From Micropterus salmoides (Eukaryota > Chordata > Actinopteri > Centrarchiformes > Centrarchidae): a stretch of 64,000 nt of DNA. The stretch is taken from NCBI RefSeq assembly GCF_014851395.1, contig NW_024042261.1:36853942-36917941 (forward strand), given 5' to 3'. Below the pieces are notes generated by a model, which was not told where the DNA came from, ran no database searches, and saw nothing but the letters and a program-made list of their open reading frames with translations. Below are positions 11,273 to 20,957 of this stretch, in pieces. Position numbers and translations under genes: made by a program. Each line of letters begins with the position of its first letter. The stretch's first letter is position 1.

Positions 11273-12241
11273 TTTTATGAAGGCACTTAAATCTTCTGGA
11301 GTGACTGGCTCTGAAGTCCCTCCAGGAACTCCCTCAGCCATTGTCCTTCCCGCATTAAGGCTCAGGGCCATCTCCTCTGCATTTGTCAGAGGTGGTGGTG
11401 CAGCCCCCCCCCTTTCTGTTGGCTGAGTAGTCAAATGAGAATGAACATTTAGACACACTAATATGTCAAATATTTGTAAAGCCAGGTACCCTACACCTGT
11501 GATATGCTCAAGGCTTACTGATTGAATTATTGAGTCCACGTTCTTTTAATGCCTGCAGGATTGCACCTATACATGAAAATTAAATTAATAGGTTTAATAA
11601 AATACTGTTCTTCCAGTTTCACGTCTGATATTATGACAGTTGAGTTAAAATAGTTCTTAATTACTAACTACAAATTACATCTTCATCAAGTCTAATTAGA
11701 TTAATGTAATAATTACTATCTCTAGAAAGTATTGGTCTACTTACTAATTTTGTCTACTTATTAATTACTTTCTAAATCCCAAATCAACCTCAACCACTTG
11801 AATAAGGAGAGACAAGAAACTGCACTTCTAATGCTTTCAAATAAAAAATATACAATTGCATGAATTATTCTTGAATTGACCAAAGTGTGTAACTAGAAGG
11901 TTACATTAAAAATATACCTTTTAAAATTTGATGTGAAATCCACTATTGTTTTATACAGAATTGTTTTAATTAAATTACAGTATTTAGATTACTTAGTAAT
12001 TAATTGCACCCAACGCTGTATAAAAGTAATTAAAATGTAAACTTACGCGTTGACTCGAGCAGCTATTTTTTCCCAAGCTAACTCTCTGTCCTTCGCCGCT
12101 GCAGCCGTGTTGCTTTAAAAAAAAATACGTGTTCAAATTCTGCATATGTTTGCATAAACACATCCAGTTCTGCTGGGGAGAAATATGCAGACCTCTTTTT
12201 GTCTGACGTTGTTGCCACGGTGACTCATATCTGCGCTCCAT
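11273..12241 (-). pseudogene. Harbinger MYB/SANT-like accessory gene, decayed
   Basis: Harbinger elements carry a second gene for a MYB/trihelix-like protein that helps the transposase bind DNA and enter the nucleus. On the minus strand, from about 12215 down to 12050, two frames give 'SAYFSPAELDVFMQTYAEF' and then 'SNTAAAAKDRELAWEKIAA', separated by a frameshift at a run of T/A. A 'GTAAGT' splice donor follows immediately, near 12048. A second possible exon near 11273-11425 reads 'NAEEMALSLNAGRTMAEG' and 'GTSEPVTPEDLSAFIKC' and is followed by a 'GTAAGA' donor. The exon limits are inferred from these signals. Confidence 0.65.
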
Positions 12242-12359
12242 TGATAATGGCTTTTTAAGGGTAAGTCAACTCAGAGTTCAAGTTTTAACTCAGAGTTGAT
12301 TGAACCTCCTTATTGAAACGGGCCCCTGCATGCTAGTGTGATGTGGGGGAGGAAGAAGA

Positions 12360-12545
12360 CTTCTCTTCTCTCACAGGCTGCATCACTAATGGATTTCAAA
12401 ACTTATTTTGCCATTGAAGCCTTAATTAATGACCACTGTGAGTGTGAGTGACGCTCGCCCCTCTTCTCATAGTGAATCCATTGACACATTTTCACAGCAA
12501 GTGAAGTCCTTAATGACCATTTTTTATTATCAGGTTAAAGTGACT
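12360..12545. promoter_or_regulatory. Candidate conserved non-coding block (composition only)
   Basis: The sequence just outside H1 is unique and rich in 'CCTTAATTAATGACC', 'CCTTAATGACC' and 'TCACTAATGG' words, again homeodomain-like. No coding potential is seen. This is proposed from composition alone. Confidence 0.2.
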
Positions 12546-13466
12546 GTCACAACTAGAAGTAAAACAAAGACAAAACTGTGTTAACAATAACAAACAATTA
12601 AAAACTGCCTCCCTTTGTTGTAAGCATGGTTTTAGATCCTGCCGACATGACTAATAGCCTCATTTAACACCTATAATACAAGTTGTGTGGGAAGAAAAAT
12701 GTGACAAGTTTAAATAAATGAATCATAATGCAAAACATCTGAGATAAACAGAGACTGAATTAATGAAGTCTGCTGTGACACGCACTGCACTGGAAAGGCG
12801 TCAGATTAAGAGAGTAAGAAACTAAAATGCCAACAGTATTTTGTCCCTGGAAGATGTGCTTAGCAGTTTTTTTTTCTTATAACACTCAAGCCGTTCAGGT
12901 CTTAACATGGACCATCTTTTCGGTTTTATTGTGTGTTTGGCAATGGCAACAAGGATGTACTTCATGTTATGATATTTGACCAATACCCTTTGTGAAAGTG
13001 TGACCCAGTTGTATAAAATATACTAAAAATCTAAACTTTGCACTTGTTGAGATGTTTAGAATGCACTTTGAATTTCATATGAGAAATTTATTTATTTATC
13101 TGACACAGGAAATCAGCCTTGTTGTCACACTCATTTGACCTTGGACAGAAAAATTTATTTAATATTAAGCTTTGGACGAGCCTTAGAAAAAAAAGAGGAC
13201 ACTACTTGGCAGCCATTCAGCATCATAGGATTCAGCCTACAAAGCTTATAGTAACTTTGAGAATCAGTTGTGTTGTGTGTCTCATCTTCCAGACTCATCA
13301 AACTCATAGTCTTCCAAGACTCCAGCGCTAAATCAACAGATTTAGGGGATGACCCAGCACCCCTCCAGCCCAAAAGAAAAAGCTCTTACTGTCTGCTGAC
13401 CAGGCTACATCAGTCTTCACTTCAACTGAATTAAACAGAGCAAATTCATAACAACAAAAACATGTA
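12546..13466. other. Unique AT-rich DNA, no gene seen
   Basis: Nothing is recognisable. The short open frames around 13119-13373 lie on both strands of the same DNA and have no domain. Confidence 0.5.
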
Positions 13467-13504
13467 ATACATACATACATACATACATACATACATACAT
13501 ACAT
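13467..13504. repeat. (ATAC)n microsatellite
   Basis: About nine tetranucleotide units. It produces a Cys-Met-Tyr-Val reading artefact on the minus strand. Confidence 0.95.
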
Positions 13505-13943
13505 GTGTAACCAATGTAGTGAAACATGTTGGTTTTGGTTTGTGAGGAAAACAAAGAAAGAAGCAGCCAAAAAAAAAAAGTGATTTGGTGTAGAGATGCA
13601 GAGACATGCGATGAGGCAGAGTGAAGTTCTTTTCCAATCTGTTCTTCGCGAGTATATTCTCTTGCTCAACAGTGAAAGAAATTGTATTAGGGGAGAAAAC
13701 ATCAGACTGGCACACCCCTATTATCTATTAAGTAATACACAGTTTCTGTTGGTATTGTGTAGAAATACAGTCGGAAAATGTTGATAAATTCCCATATTTT
13801 GGCATCCATCTCTCCTCAATGCCCACAATTGATGCTGAGATACAACACTAGTGGAGCTTATGCAAAGCTACAAAAAAGGGTTAAGGAAATCAAATACAGG
13901 CTAAATGAAAGTAATCCTCCCAACCCTGGCAAATAGAAGGGCC
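13505..13943. other. Unique DNA, no gene seen
   Basis: Nothing is recognised between the ATAC repeat and the LTR duplication. Confidence 0.5.
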
Positions 13944-14630
13944 ACACCTGTCACGATCCTGCCCTGAGCTTGTCTGTGTTATATTATTTTGGCCATGCCT
14001 TCTCGGTGTTTTGATTTTGGTTTCTCTGTATCTGTCTGTGGTCTTGTATCCAGTCGTCTGCTTGTTCTGTGTGGTGGTTCTGATCTGTCCTGTTAGCTCG
14101 GTGTCTGCCTTAGTACTTTAGTTCTGTTCCTGTCCCTCGTGTTAGTTTCCCACCACCATGCTTGGGTTCCGTCTGTTGGTTAGGTGTCATTTATGTTCTC
14201 TGCCAGTTTTATTAATCTGATTTTGTTCATTCTGCTTTAGTCTCTGTGTAGCCTTTATTATTGCAGTCATCCGCATCTATAAGTTACTTCATATCTGTCT
14301 GGTCTTGTATCTTAGTTCCTAGGTTGTCTTCAGTTCTAAGTCCTGTGCCTTAGTTCATGTCTTAAGTGTTTACTCCTGGTCTGTGTACTTCTGTGTTCTG
14401 CCCATGTCTGTCCTGAGTTCTGTTCAAGTCTTAGCTTCGGTCTGTGTTCCTTGTTTAGTTGTGATCTGGATTAGTTTGTTATTTTCATTATTCTGTACTT
14501 GTGTGATGTCTGCTCACCTCCAGTAATCTGCATGTCATCCAGTCACTCTGTTTTCCCCTTCTGTCTCTCTGCCTCGTTAACCCTGATCCCAGTCACCTGT
14601 GTTGCTCCCGCCCTGCTCGTTAGTCCCTGT

Positions 14631-14639
14631 GTATAAATG
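14631..14639 (+). promoter_or_regulatory. TATA-like box of the solo LTR
   Basis: 'GTATAAATG' lies about 120 bp before the polyadenylation signal, a typical U3/R arrangement. Confidence 0.55.
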
Positions 14640-14752
14640 TCTGGTGTTTCTGTTTATTCCCTGTCCTGTCCTGCTACCCGTTTCTACCTTTTGGATGTAC
14701 CAGTTCCTGTCCTCATGAGTTCTGTTCATGCCTGTTTGTCGTGCTTGGGATA

Positions 14753-14758
14753 AATAAA
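14753..14758 (+). terminator. Polyadenylation signal of the solo LTR
   Basis: 'AATAAA' sits about 80 bp before the LTR end, following the TATA-like box at 14631. Confidence 0.55.
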
Positions 14759-14842
14759 CCCTGGAACTCAATCTCAGCTCACAGTGTCTTGCATTTGGTG
14801 GCTCACTCCTGCTGCACTCACTCAGCAGTTCCTGACAACACC

Positions 14843-15389
14843 TGAACATTTTATTTACCTCTGTAACTCTGCTAGTTACCCAGTAATGCCAAAAACTACT
14901 TTACGTATTGTAACCAGTTGATGGTTTTGGACATTATGTAAGTTAGCTTCTAGACCATCGAACAACAGCAGATGTTTTGTAAAGATGTAACTTAAACTGT
15001 ACGGTTGATGATGATGTGAAGATTTCTGAAAGGAAAATGTGTAAACAGGGTACAACTATTACCTTAATTGATTGAATCCCACCATATCAACGGACATACC
15101 AGCGTTTCATGAACTTTCTTCACAAAAGTTTTGGGGTAAAAATCATTTTCTCTGCTCCATGAAGATCACAGACCCTTGAATATAAAAACTGATTCATATA
15201 AATCAGTTGAAAATGTAAATGTCATAGTGCTTTCTATCCAGAAAAATGGCAGCTCCCCCTGTTTGTATTTGTTTACAGACCAGTCTTGCCTGGTGTGAGT
15301 GAGTGAGAGAGAGAGAGAGAGCTCAGGCTATCAAGGAAAAGTCAGTCAACTGTTTCAGCTCAGCAGCTCCAACACAACTCAATCACTGA

Positions 15390-15426
<37 letters not shown>

Positions 15427-16672
15427 TGTTGTTGTTGTTGATGGCCAACAGAAAGAAGCAGATGGAGAGAAGAGAACTTGTATCAAGAGTCAGCTCACAA
15501 CTCACAGCTTTGAGTGCAGCAGTTTATTTTTATTTTATGTTTTTCTGCTAAGCTATCTGCAAATCTGTAGTGACTCACTGAGAAGTTACTGAAGGCTGAT
15601 GCCGGTACGTATTTCTTGTGCTGAGATATTAGGCCACTATTCTAAGTTAACAATTGTAGACACTAAACGTCCAATGAGAGTAATCTACCCCTTGAATATT
15701 TTACACTTCTTACTTTACAGTTCTCATTCAGTGTTTCACTTAGAACTGAAGCTTGTTAGGCTGGAAAGATGGAAAGCTTTAAACTCTGTTTAGTTAAACC
15801 ACGTCTATATGGTCTTTGATTTAAAGTAAAAATATCTTCTGAAATGGAAACTTCTTTTACGTTAATTAAAACAAATATATAGATATATATAGATATAGAT
15901 CTGCCTCTGTAATATAAACATTTCAATCATCAAACAGTTTGATCTTAAATTGAACCTGCCTTTCTATGCTTTTACTAATAAATTTTTTAAACTAATCATA
16001 TTTGGTCATTTCTGGAGCCCTTGTTTGGTTTGTCATTGATTTTCTTCTTAGTTTGTTTTTGTGAATTAACTTTCCTTTATGTTTGAACATGGAAGCTATC
16101 TCTGACCTAAATCAAATTCCACCCCCAGGGCCTTTCTGTTTCATCACTCATTAATAATACAATACCAGAGATGAAATGATTGTTTATGACACCTTTTTTT
16201 TTTTTTATAATCACAGTGGCTTGTAGATTCTCCTTGTGAAAAATGCTCTGGCACACAAAAACAGAAGCGTCAGTGTTACATTAAAATGTTTTCTTTTAAT
16301 AACCATTTCGAACCAGATTGATATTCCATCTTGGTGAGCAACAAATGATGAGGCTTGCATTATTAAATATATTTCATGTTGTCAACAAATACCAACATTG
16401 TGTTCTTCCTTCTTTCCTCTGTCAGTGGCGCTTAACCTTACCCAAGGCAACTGGTTTCTACTGAAGATGTAAATCTTTGAAAATGCTCCATGAATATCAT
16501 CATTTAGTTTTTTTTTTCAAAGAAAATTCTGTTCAACTTCAGCTGGCCACTGTAGTTTTTAGCAAACATGACTCAAGGCACGAGTTACAAAAAAAAGGGC
16601 ATTTATATCCAAATAATAAACAAACAAATGTTATTATATAATTATACACTCAAGGGGTGTATAATCAACAAG
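14843..16672. other. Unique DNA with short GA, GT and AT repeats
   Basis: It contains a GA run near 15303-15321, a (GT)n tract at 15393-15425 and an AGATAT run near 15880-15900. No gene is seen. The open frame at 15299-15592 is created by the GA/GT repeats. Confidence 0.5.
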
Positions 16673-16823
16673 GTCTCATCTCAGATCGTCAAGTACTGAT
16701 GCTTTGAGAAAGCCTGGCAATAGAGTTACTTGAAAGCCCAGGGCGTCTCATACAGACGCTGAAGGGTACCTTGCTTTGTCAGTTTTTTTCAAAGCGTCAG
16801 TATTTGATGCCCTTGGATAAAAC
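16673..16823. mobile_element. Short foldback (palindromic) element FB1
   Basis: The left end 'GTCTCATCTCAGATCGTC' followed by 'AGTACTGATGCTTTGA' is the imperfect reverse complement of the right end 'TCAAAGCGTCAGTATTTGAT'. The core 'GCGTCTCATACAGACGC' is itself nearly palindromic. A longer relative, FB2, is at 19402-19812. Both share 'CAGACGCTGAAGGGTACC'. Probably a non-autonomous DNA element. Confidence 0.6.
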
Positions 16824-16990
16824 CAGGCACGTCTATTTTAAAATTTTTTTGTCTTTTGCAGCTGTTGGTGCTAGACAACTCGGCATAAGAATTGCTGAAT
16901 CCTATCCCCTGATTTTCAGTCTAGCTACCAGCAGGTCAAACATTTCCACACTTTAGTTCATGAAGGACGCAATGCTTTTTATTTCATTCA

Positions 16991-17118
16991 GTGAACCTTT
17001 GACCACGTGACTACACCCCTCGGATCAGGAGGATTATACCAAATTAACAACATCCATGAGTGTGACATCATCCACTGCACACTATATGAACACCCACACA
17101 CTCTCCCTCTTTCTATTC
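16991..17118 (+). repeat. Left inverted terminal repeat of the DIRS-like element
   Basis: 'CCACGTGACTACACCCCTCG', 'GATTATACCAAATTAACAAC' and 'ACACTCTCCCTCTTTCTAT' recur in reverse complement at 18932-19041. The left copy has about 16 extra bases near 17050-17072. Confidence 0.8.
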
Positions 17119-17730
17119 TCCTGGTCGGTAAGAGCTTATACCAGTGTGTGTTATTTTACCTTACTAAACCTCACGTTTGTTGTTGCCTACAGTTGGTCTG
17201 CCTTGCATTGAGCGGTTTGTGCTCGTCGTGTGCTTGCGTGATCACATACTGTCTTTGTAAGTTGATGTGTGGATAGCACCACTGAATATATATGGTAAGC
17301 ACACGTTTACGAGCAGCACTCTGAGCTGCGGAGTGCAATAACTTACACTGCCGTATTTTGTGAATGAATAACGCCCTTCTTCTCTGGCGGTAGGTGTCGG
17401 GCGCCCCGTGGGTGAGCTATCGCCGCCTGTTGGTTGGAGTGTTATTACATTCAGCTGAAAGTGCTATATTGTCAGTTCTCCCTGTGTAGTTATTTTAATG
17501 CAGCGTTTTTTTTTCGCCACCCTTTATTGGGTTGCTTGTTTTGACATACCTTGCATAAAGTGCATGTTTTTTGTCTGTTAAGAGATTTTTCTTTCTGTGA
17601 GAGACGCATTGTGTTTTTCCTGCCGCACAGAGGATATGGAGTCTCCAGGGAGTGATGGGACAGTGGCCTGGAGGGCAATGTCCCACCTGCCCAAGCCCCT
17701 GCTCCCCTGGATCTGGGGTCCCTGGCAGGA

Positions 17731-18660
17731 ATGAAGAGGTCCAGAAAACGGAAGTGGGCTGAGCAGGACCAGTTCTGTGACCTCAGGGTGGACCTTATGC
17801 AGAGGCAGTTGGAGGATATGCGTAAGACCATCAAATGCATGACTGCAACTCAGCACCGCCTTTTGGAAATGCCACACCGGCCTCCTCCATGTTTGTCTCC
17901 ACATCCTGATGTTGTGTCTCTTGCTGCCTCAGATAATCTGGATAAGACCAGCAACTCTGGCTGATGCTCCTCTGGGCAGGTGGAAGCCTATGATAAGGGA
18001 GATGAGTTTAGTAATGATTTCCAAATGGTTGAGTCTGCTGATTTTTCTGTTGAGGCTCTGCTCACAAGCGGCAACAGCAGCGGGTCTTCCTCCTCCCTCT
18101 TCCCCACCGAAAGCGCCTGCACTGGACCGGGACCCCAGGGGCCAGAGGCAGGTTGTTGTACGTTGTACCCCGATTTTGTTAAACATCTCCAGAGGTCTTG
18201 GGCCCAACCCAGGGAGGCTACTGCACCCCCGCTCCGCCCTCAGCATTCTCGATGTTGCTGCAGAGCACAGACTGGATGGCGCAAAAAAAGTGGGCCAGAC
18301 TTTTGCGCTGCTGGCTGGAGCCTCCTTTACAATTAGTAGTAGCGGTAGGGTTACTCGTCACCCGAATAAGAAGTGCCGCACCACTGATGGGTTGGTGGTG
18401 AAGTCTACAGCCATGGCCTCGAGACTAGCGAACACTAATGCTCTTCTGCTAGTTTATTTGGAGGGGCTGATACGGGACCTGGAGTCCAAAAACCCGGTTG
18501 ACCTCCTGCCAGAGATGGTAAAGGTTATGGACACAGTGATGCAGGGAGCTAGTTCTCAGGCCAGAGTTCTCGGAAACTCCTTGGCACAGCTATCTATGGC
18601 CCGGCGGCATATTTAGCTGAGCCAGTCTGGTTTGGCGGATACAGACAGAGCTGTTTCGTT
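17731..18660 (+). pseudogene. DIRS-type gag-like gene, frameshifted, with nonsense codon
   Basis: The likely N-terminus starts at the Met at 17731, 'MKRSRKRKWAEQDQ', with a Gln/Arg-rich, coiled-coil-like stretch ('MQRQLEDMRKTIK'), and stops at 17964. The same frame reopens as an acidic, Ser-rich segment (17980 on, 'GDEFSNDFQMVESADFS'). Another frame from 17909 to 18616 carries the conserved C-terminal region: 'MASRLANTNALLLVYLEGL', 'SSQARVLGNSLAQL' and 'ARRHI'. A TAG at 18614-18616 falls where the related gag proteins have Trp in an R-R-x-x-W-L-S-Q motif; reading on gives 'LSQSGLADTDRA'. Gag packages the element's RNA. The match to DIRS gag proteins is by motif memory. Confidence 0.6.
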
Positions 18661-18839
18661 TATGGTTGTTGTGTTACATTCAACCTGGAGGGATATATTT
18701 TGTTCACACGACTTCTAGTCGTTCACAAAAAAAGCTTGAACTCAATGGCTTGTGTTCTGCTGTTTACTGAGCTAAGGTTCACTCCTTTCTCGATATGGCC
18801 TTTTGACTGTTAGTTGGGGCCATCTCCCTCTCCTTGTGA

Positions 18840-18885
18840 CTAATTTGGTATACTGTTGTGACGTGGTTCACTGAATGAAATAAAA
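18840..18885 (-). repeat. Internal complementary-type segment of the DIRS-like element
   Basis: On the minus strand it reads 'TTTTATTTCATTCAGTGAAC', identical to sequence at and just outside the left terminal repeat (about 16978-16997), and then 'ACCAAATTAG'. DIRS1-type elements carry such a segment to rebuild their ends through a circular intermediate. That this copy functioned so is inferred. Confidence 0.45.
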
Positions 18886-18931
18886 CAAATGTTTAGGTAT
18901 GTAAAAACGGTTTTATGAATGAAAGCAGTCG

Positions 18932-19041
18932 ATAGAAAGAGGGAGAGTGTGCGATGTTCATATAGTGTGCACCCACAGGTGTTGTTAATTTGGTATAATG
19001 CTCCTGATCCGAGGGTTGTAGTCACGTGGTTACAGGTTCAC
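18932..19041 (-). repeat. Right inverted terminal repeat of the DIRS-like element
   Basis: Read on the minus strand from 19041, this gives 'CCACGTGACTACAACCCTCG' and 'ACACTCTCCCTCTTTCTAT', matching the left repeat with few mismatches and one deletion. Confidence 0.8.
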
Positions 19042-19401
19042 TTTTCATAAAACTGTGTCTACATACGTAAACATTCGTTTTATCCCATCAGATTTTCTAG
19101 TTGTGCCTCTGATTGGCTGGTACTCTTTGCCTCGATTGGTTAGGTTTGTTAAGGGTAGGGTTGGGGTTAGCAAATCAGAGGCAGAGTAGGGGGCAGGGTT
19201 TGCCGCAAAGCTGAGGCCTGTCCTATGAAGGTAGTTTAACCTACTCAAATTTAACTCAGGGTTATCAAGGACACTCAAAGTTGACAAACTGACTGTCTAC
19301 ACTGGTGTTAAATGGTACTGCGACAGTGTATACGATGTTTTTTTGTTGAGTTGGTGCAAATTGAGACTTGGTGCGCAAATGCACATTGATGGTTCAACGC
19401 G

Positions 19402-19812
19402 TTCTCATCTCAGTGCGTCATTACCGATGCTTTCAGACAGCGTGACAAAGCGGAAAAAGGTACCCTTCAGCGTCCGTAGGAAACGCCACCATTTGCTACG
19501 TCGCCACAACACAAACTGAGGCTAACCCTACCTGCTCACGGCCGATGTGCACAGCTGTAGGGTTAGCCAGTCGACATGCACAAAGTCAGTGACTTAGGTT
19601 TAGGCATGGACATTTCTGATGGTTATGGTAAGGGTAGGGGGCTTTGGGGGGCTGTCAACACCTTTAACACGAACGTGATAGCTAGCATTTCCGTTCTGTA
19701 CAAGACGCCCCAGAGCATCTCGTACAGACGCTGAAGGGTACCTTTAGCATCAAATAACTGCGCTTTGTCACTTTTTCTGAAAGTGGTGGCATTGGACACC
19801 CTGAGATGAGAA
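19402..19812. mobile_element. Foldback element FB2 nested in H2
   Basis: 'TTCTCATCTCAG' at the left and 'CTGAGATGAGAA' at the right are perfect inverted ends. The inversion extends imperfectly inward through 'GTGACAAAGC' and 'GGTACCCTTCAGCG' on both arms. The centre (about 19500-19690) is unique. It is related to FB1 at 16673-16823. It lies directly before the recognisable MYB-like exon of H2 and may have disrupted it. Confidence 0.7.
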
Positions 19813-19819
19813 TGGTCTG

Positions 19820-19960
19820 GATAACTGCTGAATATGAGGAGTTCAAAGAGACTTTAACCGCTAAATCAAACACCGTGGCGGCCAACAAAGCCAGGGAGGC
19901 TTGTTGGCCGCACACTGCAGACAGTAAATTCGTAGGAACAGTGTTCTTTTCATATGCTCT
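19820..19960 (+). pseudogene. Harbinger MYB/SANT-like exon of H2
   Basis: The open frame through this stretch has 'EYEEFKETLTAKSNTVAANK' and 'AREACW', the helix-rich MYB/SANT-like region of the Harbinger accessory protein. After that the frame diverges from the family ('PHTADSKFVG'). The DNA 'GCAGACAGTAAATTCGTAGG' resembles a degraded exon end plus splice donor. Upstream the exon abuts FB2, so its beginning is lost or displaced. It is related in sequence to the MYB remnants in H3 and at 54306-54352, and more distantly to that in H1. Confidence 0.65.
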
Positions 19961-20084
19961 GTGTTTTGTCTTACAGACTCTTCTGTTATTTGTGATTGAC
20001 ATGTTGAATTTTATTAGCGTATAGTCTGGTAGGCCTATTAAGGCACCTTGAATTAAAATTTAACCTTGATATTATTATTATTTT

Positions 20085-20325
20085 AGGTTAGTATCTTACA
20101 TTCTAGTTATTTTAGTAAATGTTGAGATAATCTTTCTACCACTATTTGAGCAGTTTTTATGGCATAAATGGATTTTTCATTTCATTACTTATGTAGTAAA
20201 GTAATTTAGAACAATGTTTGGAGCACTTTTGAGTGTGAAAAAATTAATCAGATTTGAAGTGAGGAAGTTCCTCGAAAGTGAGTTGGAGCGACCACTTATT
20301 TAGTGCCTGAAGTTTTTAATGTGTG
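20085..20325 (-). repeat. Block shared with H3, in opposite orientation
   Basis: The reverse complement ('CACACTCAAAAGTGCTCC', 'AAACATTGTTCTAAATTA', 'ATGCCATAAAAACTGCTC') matches 28750-28990 over about 230 bp with scattered differences. In both elements it lies shortly downstream of the MYB-like exon, but its orientation relative to that exon is reversed. Confidence 0.7.
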
Positions 20326-20957
20326 AAAACAATTAGGATGATTCAATCATAGCCTACACATGGGCTACATCTCTGAAATTGCCTAAACTTAATAAAATAA
20401 GATCTACTCCCTAAAGCACCTAGGCTGAAGGGCTACCTGTATGAATGTAATGATATTCTGTTAAGTATAACTCCTTTCTAACAATATTTTCAGCTACAAC
20501 ACCAGTGGAAAGCACACCTGGCAACACATCAACATGAAATAAAAAATATTTTATCAAGTGGTGTGTACAATAGTTCTCATCAGAAATACTGAGTACAGAT
20601 GTGGTGTGTAACCTATACTTGTAAGAGCCTATTCATGTGTTCTCATTAAATAGAAAAAAGGCAGAGACTGAAAACTGGAGGATGGCCATCTCCTGATACC
20701 TTTTCACAAGGTGAGGAGTTGGCAATGGCCAAAAATAGAGGAAGGCCCATAACAGAGAGTTGTGGGTCAGCTCTGACACTGGTGGCAGCTCAATGTTCAC
20801 CCTTTACGTACAGGATGAGCTCAAATCAGTTGTTTGGATTACCCAGTTGAAAATAATTTTATGTTTTTCACATGCCTGTCACAGTTGAGGGGGATAAATG
20901 ATGTGCTCCAGCCACCAGCACGCTCCTCAACTGAGTGTTTTTTAGGCCTATATGTTG

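Larger units (their letters stand above)
9790..12325 (+). mobile_element. PIF/Harbinger transposon H1, internally deleted
   Basis: Terminal inverted repeats are visible: 'GGGCCCATTTCAGAAAGGA' at the left end, and at the right end the reverse complement of 'GGGCCCGTTTCAATAAGGA'. The 3 bp outside are CAG on the left (9787-9789) and CTG on the right (12326-12328), so the expected 3-bp CWG duplication differs at its middle base. A transposase remnant reads rightward from the left end and a MYB-like gene reads leftward from the right end, the convergent two-gene plan of this superfamily. A run of 13 C lies at 10543-10555. Confidence 0.8.
13949..14837 (+). mobile_element. Solo LTR (gypsy-type) with perfect target duplication
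   Basis: An 889-bp unit begins 'TGTCACGATCCTGCC' and ends 'GCAGTTCCTGACA', with the TG...CA ends of an LTR. It is flanked by identical 5-bp direct repeats ACACC at 13944-13948 and 14838-14842. A TATA-like box and a polyadenylation signal lie in the order expected for a plus-strand LTR. No internal gag-pol follows, so recombination between two LTRs has probably removed it. Calling it gypsy-like rests on the 5-bp duplication and the general look of fish gypsy LTRs. Confidence 0.85.
16991..19041 (+). mobile_element. DIRS-like retroelement, internally deleted
   Basis: Inverted terminal repeats of over 100 bp bound a region with a DIRS-type gag-like gene. A short segment near the right end (18840-18885) is complementary to the left outer edge, like the internal complementary region of DIRS1-type elements. 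DIRS elements insert with a tyrosine recombinase and so lack LTRs and target duplications, which agrees with the absence of a clear duplication here. No reverse transcriptase, RNase H, methyltransferase or recombinase frame is present; fewer than 300 bp separate the gag-like gene from the right-hand repeats. It is a non-autonomous deletion derivative. Confidence 0.65.

Noticed and set aside
14577..14849. 90-codon minus-strand frame
   Set aside because: It lies antisense within the solo LTR and crosses its end.
17578..17904. Minus-strand frames of 63-116 codons over 17490-17904
   Set aside because: They are antisense to the gag-like pseudogene, whose plus-strand motifs explain the coding bias.
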